Source: Emydura subglobosa
Taxonomy: Eukaryota > Chordata > Testudines > Chelidae
Assembly (NCBI GenBank): GCA_007922225.1
Contig: ML679961.1
Coordinates: forward strand, 79,412,798-79,476,797
DNA: 64,000 bases
Direction: 5' to 3'
In this document: positions 36,336 through 47,228 of the stretch, in pieces
How positions within the stretch are numbered: the first letter of the stretch is position 1
How the letters are laid out: each line of letters starts with the position of its first letter
Position numbers and translations under genes: made by a program
Notes under the pieces: model-generated
Databases searched by the model: none
The model's input: only the letters and a program-made list of their open reading frames with translations
Told to the model about the DNA's origin: nothing

Positions 36336-37300
36336 GATCCATAAAGCAGATCTAGGCTCAGCATTGCAATGCCTAACTTTAGGTCCCCTGCTGCTTAGTG
36401 GAACCCTGAGCCCTGAGTTAGGTGGCCAGGCAATGAATGGCGGGGAGGTGCCTAAGAATGGGATTCTCACAAACCAGCAATCTAAACAGGGAGTAGCCTA
36501 AGCCAGCCAGCAGGAAATGCCAAGGAGAAGGATGTGGCCTAAGCCCTGCCCCAAAGGGTTCTAGGCAATTTATGCTATGCTGGGGGGAGACCCCTAGCTC
36601 CACTTGGGATTCACAGCTTTGTAGCCTCTCAAGGGGTTGGTTAGCTAAGCCAGGTCAACCCTTTCTCACAAAGAACGGCAAAGGAAGAGGTGGTGATGCT
36701 GCCCCTCTTTAAACCCAATAACATAGTGATTCGAGGATGTGGGAAACCCAGGTTCAAATTCCCATTCTGCCTGAATCCAGGTCTCCCATCTCCCAGGTTT
36801 GCCATTACCACTGGGCTATGGGGTGGGTGTCTCTCCTGTTGAAACTGTTGCACTTTGTACAAAATATTTAAACATTTATTGGAGCAGGGACTGGAACATG
36901 GGTTTCCAAGGTGAGGATCCTAATCACTAGCTATTAGAGTCACTCACTTTCTGTCTGGCCCAATGAATATTTAAGTATTTCTTACAAAGTGAAACAGCTT
37001 CAGCAGTCAAAGTTGAGAGAGACTCATCCTAGAATACACATTGGTCATGGCACTCACCAGGCATGTGGGAGACTGGGATTCAGGTCACTGCTCCAAATCA
37101 GGCAGGTCCCCACCTGGGTCTCTTAGGCACCAAATGCCTTAGTGCAGTCAGGACTTACATGGCTTTGCACATGCCCACTGGCAGAAATTTAGGCATCTCC
37201 GGGGTTAGGCAGTAGCTGAACTGGGGGTTTGAGTATGTAAAGTTCGGACCTAGGCATCTAAAATAGCAATTAGGTGCCTAAATCTCTGTAGATCTAGTCC
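36336..37300. repeat. Composite repeat with four tRNA-like modules
   Basis: The ends are loose inverted copies: left 'gatccataaagcagatctag', right 'ctctgtagatctagtcc', and both are followed inwards by 'aggcacctaa'-like words. Inside are four modules with the shape of Pol III internal promoters, spelled roughly gtggttagagc...gtgggagacccaggttcaaatcc. They lie at 36722-36770 (+), 36770-36825 (-), 36881-36945 (-) and 37041-37100 (+). The first two form a foldback. B-box-like GGTTCAAATTCC is at 36751-36762. No protein is encoded. Whether it is a SINE cluster or a DNA transposon that captured tRNA-like units is undecided. Confidence 0.6.
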
Positions 37301-37774
37301 CAGATCTCTTCAAGTCAGTCTCCTTTTACAATGACCTGAGAAGACCTTGCTCTAGTTTTTAAGAGCTTTGGGTTCTGTCCTTCTTATGATGAGTACAAGT
37401 TACTCTCATTAAAGTTAATCAACACTTAATAAAAAATGCTTTAACCATTAATGAAAGTAATGTGCGTGCATAGAGAGGAGGATGGAGCTGCATGTGTAGT
37501 GACAGCATACAAATTGTGAGAATTGAAGGAGCAAAGTGGGATGTTTGGTGTGCTTGTCCATACCCCCAGACACTTTTCATAGTCATTCTGTATTTGCTGA
37601 GCTTGGGGACAGACTAACAGATTTGGAACTGCTCATGTGTGGAGTGCTGCTTTCAGTGCTGTGCATACCAGACAATGGAAATGGAAACAGAGCCAAGCTT
37701 TTAATGATCAGTGAAAATTTCATTTGGGGGACAGGGGAAGAATGTCTTATTTTAAAAGAAGTATATTGCACACC

Positions 37775-37808
37775 TTTCCTTCCTTCCTTCCTTCCTTCCT
37801 TCCTTCCT
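37775..37808. repeat. (TTCC)n microsatellite
   Basis: About eight TTCC units. They create a chance 'SFLPSFLPSFLPP' translation that is not a protein signal. Confidence 0.95.
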
Positions 37809-40259
37809 CCATGACCTGCAGGGCAAGTTTGTTTTTAAAAAGGCCTGCACAGAGCACATCTGTGTAGTAATCAACCATAACAATATATATGCCATCAAAC
37901 CATACCATAATGTAGGCACATTGCCAGAATATTCCACCTGAAGGTGTTCTGAGATAATTGGTAGTATATAAGGAGCAATATATATTGTTTTGGGGGTTAA
38001 AACCAGAGACCATCAGCACCAAAGCATAAGACTTTCCATACCTTCAATATAAGGAGAGACTGCGTTAGTGGATAGCAGTACAATCCTATGCTCTAATTCT
38101 TTGTGTACCTGTCACTAGCAGGACATGAGACATTTAGCTACAAGACCCAGTGAAATGCCCATAAATGATCTTCTGAGGTCAAGCGGAATACACTATGATC
38201 ACTAATCACTACCAAGGAAAAAACTAAGGAGGCTTTAATTCACTTGCTCTGTCTTTATCTTAGAAATACATTTCCATTAACCAATTCAAGGAGCATGTGG
38301 TGAGCATCAACCATCGTCACATATGACCTCAGCACAGCAATAGGCACTGATATTTGCCCCCAACAGCCTGCTGTATAGCCTCTATGGCACGAAGTAGCTG
38401 CCGAAGTTGTGACCCTTTGCTTTGCTTTGCTTTATTTAATAGCAGTTGTTAGTTTCAGCAAAAAGAAATAGTAATTAATTAGGATTTTTTGTTGGCAAAC
38501 TGGATTGTAGGATAATAATTAAAGGTATGGGGAAGTGTATATACAGTCACATGGCCTGACGTTGCATGGTGTGGCAGGCAGAAAATAGCACACCTGAGAC
38601 AGATATGGCCAAGAACATACACTGACATATATGGTCACATTCAGGGGTGATTTGCAAGGAGAAATAAGTGACACATCAGTATATGAATGTAAGGGCATCT
38701 AAAGGAAAGTAAGGGAGTGTAAGCTTTTGTGACTTACACACCAGGATGCTGGAGGAATGGCTTGAATCTCCTGTCACATACACCAGAGTGGTAGCTCAAT
38801 TGAAGTCAGTGGAGTTACACCAGCAAGGTAAAGCTGGTGTGAGTGAGGAGAACCAAGTCCATAACAAGGAGATGGCTGATTTTTTCTTGCTCCTCCTTGC
38901 ACCTTGTTAGCTGTTGTTCCACCATACTTTTTTGAGGGTTTTTTTTGTTTTTTTTTTAAAGCCTATCTGGGTGCATAATGGACCAGTTGAGCCTCCCTTA
39001 GTTGAGTTTGACTCAGTGGGCCAATTTTCAGATGTTATATGTAAAAAGTAAAAAGTTACATATTAGCAAGAGGGTGCAAGTTTGGGTGTCTAATTTGATG
39101 TCACTTACATGCTTAGGGTTTGAAGAAGGCACAGGTTACATTATTAGATACCAGGGATTCATCTCTGAGTTTGGCCCATCATGGCACAGTTTCTTTAGTC
39201 AGGATTCATGAATTGAAATATCTTAGAGAATATCAGTTTGTGTGTATGTGTACATGTTATATGTTTTATTTTCCAGTGAAGTCAGTGGATCCATACCTTC
39301 TTACACCAAAGGTGACTCAAGTCCAGAGTTAATTATGAGTTGGTTTGAGCTATAATTGCAGGCAGATGAAAAAGGAATCAATATTCAAACACTAATGGCT
39401 TTATTTTTGCAGTAGTTATCATGGCATCCAAGCAAATCCATATAGTTTTGTTTGTAGCTGCAAGTGTTTCACTTTATGAAGGAATTTTTTATGATATAAT
39501 AAACTTGAAGATGAAGGACTTTTTTCCAAGGCTGAGATTTTTGTTGCTGTTTTTAAATTTAAAACTAATGTATTCCAAGAAAACGAATTCCATGTGTACT
39601 AAATACTGTTTTTCTGAGTTTGAGCAACTTCTTTTTATTAAATTTTGTCTCTGGAAAGAAATTTAAAGGATTGGAGCACATCCTTTGATTTTTATCCTTT
39701 TCCACTAGATGACTTGGAGCAAATTTAGTTTTCCATTAAAATACTAAAGATGACACTGGGCATAATTTTATTAACTTATTATTTCTTTCCAAACTGGAAT
39801 GTTATGAATTAATTCAGTTGACAAGGTGAATTGCAGAGTTTTTCCTTAGCTGTGTGACTTAATAATTCTGAGCTCAGCATAAAGAGGAATTTTCTGTGAA
39901 GATCTTTTTAACTCATACTAAGTTGAAATAGTATCTGAATTTTGAGTCTTTTTCATTAAGAAAACACTTATGCATTGTCTCACTTCTGTAGTTTTATCTC
40001 TACACTGTCTTGAATTGTGCATGAGTAACTTAAACAGAATATCAAGTATGACAAATATCTGTTGAAGGAGCCATAAAGAAACCCTGTATAATATCAGAAA
40101 GCGGAATCCTAGAATGGGATATATGAGCAGTCACTGCCTGCAGGCTAAGGTTGACAATGGTGCCAGCTATCCTTTAGTTATTGCTTGCAGGAGCGGTTTC
40201 TGATAACTCCCTATTTGTTTCATTGTGGTTCAGAAGAAATTACAGATGCTGCTCTTTTG

Positions 40260-40654
40260 TAGAGCTGGTCAGAAATTTTCTGATGGAACATATTTCTGTT
40301 GGAAAATGCCGATTTGTCAAAAGTGAAACATTGTGCAGAAATGTGTCCAATTTCAATGAAAATTGGTTTAGAAAAAAATGAGAACGTTTTAATAATTTTG
40401 AAATATTCTGTTTTGAAAGTTTTGGAACAGAATGTTTTGATTTTTCATTTCAAAATGAAAAGTCACTTTATATTTAAAAAAAAAAGTTTAAAATGTCAGT
40501 CAGAACAAAACATGTCAATTTTATCAATTTAAAAAAAATTTATTTTATGGAAAAAGTTGAATGTTTTGGGTTTTGGTACTTTTTGGAATAGACAAGAATT
40601 TCAGACTGACAGAATTTCTCGCTAAATGGAAAATCTGCTTCCCATCTAGCTCTA
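40260..40654. mobile_element. A/T-rich foldback transposon (MITE)
   Basis: The left end 'tagagctggtcagaaatttt' is matched by the right end 'cccatctagctcta', whose reverse complement begins 'tagagctagatggg'. The interior is mirrored gaaaat and attttc words, so long parts can pair. It has no transposase. No clear target duplication is seen outside the ends. Related copy at 10391-10675. Confidence 0.6.
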
Positions 40655-41509
40655 CACTTTCGCTTTAAAGTGTTATTGAAATTGCAAGGATATTTTGTGA
40701 ACTCCTGTGAGCATTTTATACATAAAACCATATTCTTAGGACCTTCATCTGGAAGACCCAGGTTCCAATCCTTGATCCAATTAATATTTATATATAGACC
40801 AAGCAACAGAAATCATTAAACTGTTCATGTCACCTCTGATCCATTCATTGGTGATATTACCGACTGATGATTTACCTGCTGCTTCATGGTTCAGGGGAGT
40901 AATAATTTCCATCAAGATAAAGCAACTTTTGTTTGGTGTTTAACCCTTCCCAACTGAACTTTGGCTTACACCTTGCCTTCCAGATGGAATGAGAAAAGAA
41001 CTCCCTCTTTGCTTTCACTGACACCCATGGTATAGCATTGCATAATTATCCAAATGCATTATAGGTGTCTCTTGCATATCAAGTTTTGGGTTTTTTTTAA
41101 GTATATATTTAGTACACAGTTCAAGTATAGTTCAAATGTGCAAATGTTGGGTGCAAAACCAGTGAGACCTATATCATATGCCAGTTTCATTCTGTGATTT
41201 AAGAAATCTTAGATAATAGGGTAAACCAATAGTTCCAAATTGTGGTCCATGGACCACAGGTGGCTCAGGGAGTGCTTACTAGTGGTTATTGGAAATCTGA
41301 CTGGTAATTCAGGTTTGATTCTGTAAGACGTTGAACACACTCTGGCCCTGATCCAACAAAATATTTAAGCACACGAGTGATCCCATTGAGGCCCTATATT
41401 CCCTATATGTATTTGCCATAAGGATGTCACACAATTACAAGTGGAAGAGTCACCATGAGACCATCTCTATATAAGATGTGGTTCATACTAGGAAAAATGT
41501 TACAGTCAT

Positions 41510-41865
41510 AGTTTAAAGCCAGAAGGGGCCACCAGATCATCTAGTCTGACCTCCTGTATGTCATGGGTCACCAACATCACCCAGTACCCTCACTCTAAAT
41601 CTAGCAACCAAAATTAGACCATAGCGTTATAGCCCACAGACGACTAGACAGTTAGGTGCTACAGAGGATCGGAGGGACTAAGGTGTTCAAGGCCCCTGCA
41701 ATGGTTAAGTGAGATATAACCAAAATGATCCTGGCAAGTGACCTGCACCAACATGCGGCAGAAGAAGGCGGAAACTCCCCAAGATCACTTCCAATCTGAT
41801 CTGGAGGAAAATTCCTTCCTGATCACATATATGGTGATCAGTTACATTCTAAGTGTAAACAAGGT
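41510..41865 (-). mobile_element. CR1 LINE 3' end
   Basis: On the plus strand: 'agccagaaggggccaccaga', 'tcatctagtctgacctcctg', 'aggtgttcaaggcccctgc', 'tgatcctggcaagtgacc', 'gaaggcggaaactcccc', 'ggaggaaaattccttcctga'. This is the reverse of the CR1 3' untranslated wording seen at 51960-52660 in the opposite orientation. 5'-truncated. Confidence 0.8.
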
Positions 41866-42089
41866 CTGAATGTCTGAGTGGCACTCCCCCTGCTCAGCAG
41901 CTGAAAGGGGGGCACTTTATTTGTATGGGCTTTGTATTTGCATGAGTACATTTAAGTACTTAGCATATTACATAAGCACACTAGGTGCTGAGCATGATGG
42001 GAAATGGTCAGTGTGTATGGTATTGTTTTATAAATCAACTGCAGGGGTAATTAAATGTTGTCCTTCGATTGTATGAACAAATGGCATCA

Positions 42090-43015
42090 GATCTGTGTTT
42101 AGCCTGTTCTGAGGAAAAATTCACTCTCATCTAAACAGAGCCCAACAAGGGTGGCGGATGGATGTTTCAGCATTGTAAGGGCAGCAAGGAGGGAGTGAGA
42201 AGTCTCCTGCTGAGATTGCACTATCCCTGGCAAAGGGATACTCTCAGTCATGGATTGACTATCTCCTTCCACTGTTAAAAAGTAGAATTAATGATTCCTC
42301 TTGGAGTCTTTTGTTCGGCTAAAAGTGGGTACATTGCTCCAGTGTCGGCACAAGGTTTTCCTATGAGCTGAAAACTGCAATTCACTAAGAGAAATCACTA
42401 GAGGAACTGGGAAACCTTGACTGGGAGCCAGGAGTGCTCGATGTCTGTGGACAGTGGGAACCTGCGGATGATGGGAGCCAGGAGCTGTTGGTGCCTGCGG
42501 AAGGCAGGAGCCAGTAGCAGGGACTTGGCAAGGCCCAGAGGTGGCAGGATGCAGCAACAGAGAGGGCCTGGTCAAGCCTACATCCTGCAGGAGCCTGCAA
42601 AAGGGACTGGCTGAGCCCCCAACTGAGAGGTGGACACTGCAACTATGACGGTCAGTGCAGGGGAAAGCAAGAAGAGATAGGCAAAGGACACCCCCCCGTA
42701 CTCTGGGGTGGGTTCGGCTCATTGAGTTCATGAATTCTGTGTGCACTGGTTTTGGAACCAGTGCTGTGTTACTTCCTTTTATTAAAAGGTTTACTTTCTA
42801 CACTCGGACTCCGTGATTGTGAGGGGGGAAATATTGCCTTTTGGGGGCGCCCAGGGGATAGTGTGTGATTTCCCAGGTGACCGGGTGTGGGCTTGAGCCA
42901 GTTTGGTATTGTATCATTGACAGGGACCCCTAGATATAGAACCCGGCCCTTTGATGCTGCCGGCTCTGCCTGGCAGAAGGATTACATAAGCATGTGCACA
43001 AGAATCAGCCAGGCA
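42090..43015. repeat. Unclassified repeat with degenerate tandem core
   Basis: A degenerate tandem at 42420-42560 has 'gggagccaggag' at 42423 and 42473, a period of about 50 bp, with a third partial unit at about 42513. It is followed by 'tattaaaaggtttac', 'ctacactcggactccgtgat', 'gggggcgcccaggggatag' and 'acccggccctttgatgctgc', wording I remember as a common turtle repeat. A 152-codon minus-strand frame through the tandem is a by-product of the repeat. The class is unknown; LTR-derived is possible. Confidence 0.4.
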
Positions 43016-43064
43016 AGTACCTGAGAGAGAGAATGCCTGGTGCCACCTCAGAGCTTTGGCCCAG

Positions 43065-43083
43065 AAGAGAGAGAGAGAGAGAG
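43065..43083. repeat. (GA)n microsatellite
   Basis: About nine GA units. Confidence 0.85.
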
Positions 43084-43754
43084 CATATTCAGCTACCTCT
43101 TTAGTCAAACCCAGGGACTGTACAGTATGAATAGCATACAAGAGGGAGAAGAATTGAGAGTTTACATTGGTATATAAAATAATGGAACCTGCCATCAAAA
43201 TTTCCTTCACCCCTTTTTTCTGCTTAGATTGCTGCAAAAAAAAACTTTTAAAATTTTGCATTCTAATTTGATAGAATAGCATTGGTTGTGAAAACAGCTG
43301 GTGTTCAAATTTGTACAATAATAGTTTCTCTTATCCCTTCTATTGCTTTTGTTTAATGCAATTTGTTGCGTGAGAGCATAGGAATATTGCATAGTATTTT
43401 ATGGATTACAGCTTCATGGAATAATAAAATAATTCAGGAATCACTGCAAAATCATAGTAATTTCCTTCATATATAGTTTAAACATCTTAATTCTGTTCTG
43501 TTATTTCCAAATACTGTATTGTAACATAGGAGGGATTTTCTTAAAATAGAAAAGTTGAATTTTTGTGATCCCAAAGTACTTCAAGCTTCATTTCACCTGT
43601 TAAATGCAGTTATCTTTGATTACATTAAAAACAGTCCTTTTCTGCTTTCCAATTAGAGAACTGAGCAGTTAATAGGAGAATGCATAAAATAATTGTGATT
43701 TTGAAGACCTAATTCTGAGAAGTGCTCAACAAATGGCTGATTTCAGTGGAAGTT

Positions 43755-43870
43755 TATTTTTAATTTATTATTAAATATTTGTATTGTTTGAGGCCTGTAG
43801 GCACTGCCACAGGGATTGAGGCCCCAGCATGTTAGATATACAGATTACACATAGAGAAAACATTATCTCA
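43755..43870 (-). repeat. SINE 3' tail (MIR-type), minus strand
   Basis: 'aatttattattaaatatttg' then 'gcctgtaggcactgccac' and 'gaggccccagcatg' form the reversed tail of the element found in plus orientation at 59165. Decayed. Confidence 0.45.
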
Positions 43871-45557
43871 GTGTTTCCAGCCATAAGTAATATTCAACTG
43901 ATTCTTTTTTTTTTTTAAACAAATTATGATGGGACATACCTGGCGGGTATAACATTCAAATTAACAGTATAACAGTGTGATTTCCTCCAAGCTATAAACC
44001 AAACCTGGAGTTTTCATTATGGTGAACTTCAATATATATATTTTGTTTTTAAAAACCACACACAATGTGGAGGTTTCATTGTTTTTACTACCCTAATGTG
44101 TTGGGTGCTGCTTCCAATCTATTGATACATTGTACACTTCATCTTGTTAAATCAACATGCTGATACATCTAGGAAGTTGTTTTCCTGATGCATTGATGCT
44201 TCAGCCACATGTAATGCATTCACATCCCTAGATTCAATTTCTCTGTGGTGAAGGGGTGGCTGTGCTGATAAAGGTTTTAAATCTATGATAGACAGTTTGT
44301 GCTGAGGGCTTATTGGCAAATTAAATTCTCATGGAAACCAGGAAATGGCCACTTAGCAATGGGAGCTGGTTCTCTCTCTTTATTTTAACTATTTTGGCCA
44401 GGTACAGGTAAAAATAGATATGTTTCTCTTTCCAGATGCTACCCTAGTAAATTTTGACTAGAGTAGCAGTATCAAGATATTAAATAATTCAGAGCTTTTG
44501 AGGAAGCCCTCATTTTTTCTTCCTTGTTTGTACTGGCCCAGAGATTTTTTTGCTATTTGTTTATAACTCTTGTTAAGGATCTCCTGAAGGAACATTCTTA
44601 GTCCTCAACTTATTACAGCAAGGAAGCAAAGTAACAAACCAAAAATGTCGTCATCCTACAATTGCTGATTATTTGTGCTCTTTGGTTTTTAACTGAGCAC
44701 ATTGCTAAAATATTACAAAGGTATTGCATTAAATTATAACGTATAGTTTACAAGAAAAACACAGGATACAACACAAGGAAAGAAAAAAGAACAAACACAT
44801 GTACACTGCTTAATACTGTCCATGCACAAGTTATCTCTCTCTAGTTTTTTTTATATCGTATTCATCATCATAGCATATGAGCACCTCAATGAGAAGTATC
44901 ATCTCAAAGGAAAAGGGTGTTCTTCCATGATGATCCTTTTCACTCCTTGTTTAAACCTGTTTGTTCTTTTCTGTCAGTATTGTTAGTCTAAAGCCTTAGT
45001 CTAGCGTCTGTCAGATCAAGTTCAGGGAAGTTCAATGGGCAGGATAGAGGAGAGTCAGAGTAATTTCCATGTTTATGATTATCAGTTCCAGTAATAACAG
45101 CAACTGTTGCAAGAAATGGAGATGCAGTTTTTACTCATGGGACTAAAATCAGGCCAGAGAGCAGGTCTAGAACTGCTCTCTACCCTGAAAGAGGCCGATT
45201 ATGTTTTTTCTGGCTTCTCCATTCTGCCATGGTCTTGATGAATCAGACATGGAATAAGTCAGTTTTTACAGTGGGAATAGCAAGTGTTTCTCAACACTAG
45301 TGACCACCCAGAGGTTCTGAAAACAGTTTTACTTTGCATGTCATCACCTCTGAATGACCAGAATGACTAAGCATTCCAATCAGCAAGTTAAGACCCCATG
45401 CATCTGCTGAGACATCTTCCACAGAGTGGTAATGCCCACCAGCTGGGGCTCCGGGTGCCACTGACACTTAGGGCTCTGGGTGCTACTGACAGACGAAAGG
45501 AAAAGGTTTATTATCAGAAGTAGTGGGAACCTAAGGTGAATCCTGGGAACCTCTGAA
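43871..45557. other. Non-coding stretch, nothing recognised
   Basis: AT-rich, with no gene or named repeat seen. Confidence 0.55.
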
Positions 45558-45802
45558 AGTGTCTCTGTCTGCACTACCATTTATGTCGCTCAGGGGTGTG
45601 AATAAGTCACCCTACTGAGTGACATAAATTACACCAACCCAAGAGCCAGTGTGGACTGCACTTTTTCAGTGGGAGAGCTTCTCCTGCCGACATAGCTGTT
45701 GTCGCTCATTGGAGGTGTATTAATTAAATTGACAGGAGAGCTCTCTCCCATCGGCTTACAGCAGTGCAGCTGTAAGATGTAACTCTACCGCTTGACTGGA
45801 GT
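45558..45802 (+). mobile_element. Foldback DNA transposon fragment (MITE)
   Basis: It begins near 'gtctctgtctgcactacc', with an internal hairpin at 45579-45601 and 45607-45629 whose 23-bp arms match at 19 positions. Further inward 'gggagagcttctcctgccga' is mirrored by 'gacaggagagctctctccca'. The right end ('gcagctgtaagatg') lacks a full partner for the start, so it is truncated. No coding. Family wording is recalled as common in turtles. Confidence 0.65.
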
Positions 45803-46535
45803 AAGAGGAGAATTTTGTTGGCAAATTAGTCAACAAAGACCAGAAGTCCAACATGTAAGGTGATACGTTCTTCATTCCCCATTTTCAAGAGAGGACCAAA
45901 TGCTATTTGCCAAGTTATACCACATAATTTTCCCCTTTTGAGATATTCCAAAACTTTGGCGACTATTTCTCCTCATGAGGTGGGTTTATTTTTATAAAGG
46001 TTGTATTCACTGCAGAATTTTATCAGTCTTTCCCTGACTATAAGCAGTTTTCATTTCTCATAACTCATAGCCATATGGCATCCCTTTCTTGTCAATAGTA
46101 ATATTTACCAGAAGAAAATGACATAGATGATCTTCAGGGCATGCACAAGCTCTTCTGAAGAATCTGTCTTCTCCTGGAGAAATGTTTATCCCTTCACTTA
46201 GACTTGTTATGTATAAACTGTCTACAAGTACAGCATAATAGCATTTTTATTCACACCACAGTTGTTGGATTAAGTTTGTGTCAGCTTCTTGATGTTTAAA
46301 GGAAATCTGGCAGAGAATAACTGGATTAATTGAAACTGGTATTAAGAGGTAGCCAATAAAAAAAAGTGCTTTTCTCCATCTGCCTGTTAGGCATCCTTGT
46401 GCTGTAAGTGTTTGTATTTTACCATTCTGCTTCCCAAACAACATGATGGATGAGAGCAGTTAGTGGCATAATGTTTTTATAGTTTGTTTGCATTAACTGT
46501 ATGTTGAGTTGAATTTAGGAACATGTCTGTCTCCT

Positions 46536-46555
46536 TGTCATGTCATGTCATGTCA
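46536..46555. repeat. (TGTCA)4 short tandem repeat
   Basis: Four perfect five-base units. Confidence 0.9.
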
Positions 46556-47121
46556 CAGTAATACGTCAGCTTGTAAAAGCTTTGTTTTATGCTATATTTT
46601 TAACAAATACATTTGAAAAGTATTGATTTATAAGCATAAGCAATCCCTGCTGACTCCCTAAAGTCGTCATTTGTGATGTAAATTTACAAGCCACTGTCTT
46701 GTAAGCTTTGTTGCATTTGGGTTACTCACATCAATTATTGGATTTAGTAAAGGAGAAACTGAGAACTTTTCATGGCACACTTGACAAATCCAGGGGGACT
46801 CTCACAATTCAGTAAGAAGCCTATCCATTGGCTCATCACAGTATTCAATGCATAGAATCTTTGCTAAACGAATTAAAGGAATTGCTCTCAGGCATTACAG
46901 TAGGCCAGGACATGTAGTAACGTTGACAGTTAAAACAAACTACAGAGGCATTACTAGTGACTTGAACAATAGACATGGATTGTTTGTCCTCACACTCGAC
47001 TGCTGTAAAATATTCATTGCTGAAACTCAGGATTGTGAGCAAGTTCCCGTTTCAGAAGTTACTAAATAGCAACCAATTAAGCTTTTATGATGCAAAGACC
47101 ATCTATGATCACCCTGTGTGT

Positions 47122-47228
47122 GTGTGTGTGTATCATGTCTGAGAATTTGGTCTTGTGTATACTGTGTATGGATACTCTCCATACACACTACACACAGGAC
47201 CAAATTCTCAAGCATTATATACACACAC
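47122..47228. repeat. Near-perfect long hairpin (inverted repeat)
   Basis: Arms 47122-47172 and 47178-47228 are each 51 bases with a 5-base loop (tactc). Aligned without gaps, the left arm and the reverse complement of the right match at 44 of 51 positions, and three of the seven mismatches would be G:U pairs in the RNA. The core 'tgagaatttggtc' is identical on both arms. The ends are GT/AC repeats. It could be a tiny DNA transposon, a microsatellite-seeded inversion, or a hairpin RNA source such as a transposon-derived miRNA. There is no evidence of expression. Confidence 0.85.

Larger units (their letters stand above)
37301..41509. other. Non-coding stretch with small repeats
   Basis: No gene is recognised. 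38775-38845 holds 'tcaattgaagtcagtggag' and 'acaccagagtggtagc' words of the palindrome type. The microsatellite at 37775 and the foldback at 40260 are listed separately. Confidence 0.5.

Noticed and set aside
36722..37100. Possible tRNA genes, because of B-box-like GGTTCAAAT words
   Set aside because: No full cloverleaf with an acceptor stem is visible. The modules occur in repeated, mirrored copies as in SINE-like repeats.
37536..37814. Frame ending in a repeated SFLPSFLPSFLPP
   Set aside because: This is translation of the TTCC microsatellite.
42420..42560. Possible CRISPR-like array
   Set aside because: The repeats are degenerate and directly adjacent, without unique spacers, and the genome is vertebrate.
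42288..42746. 152-codon minus-strand frame rich in Pro, Ser and Leu
   Set aside because: It is produced by the degenerate tandem repeat. No start context or domain supports it.
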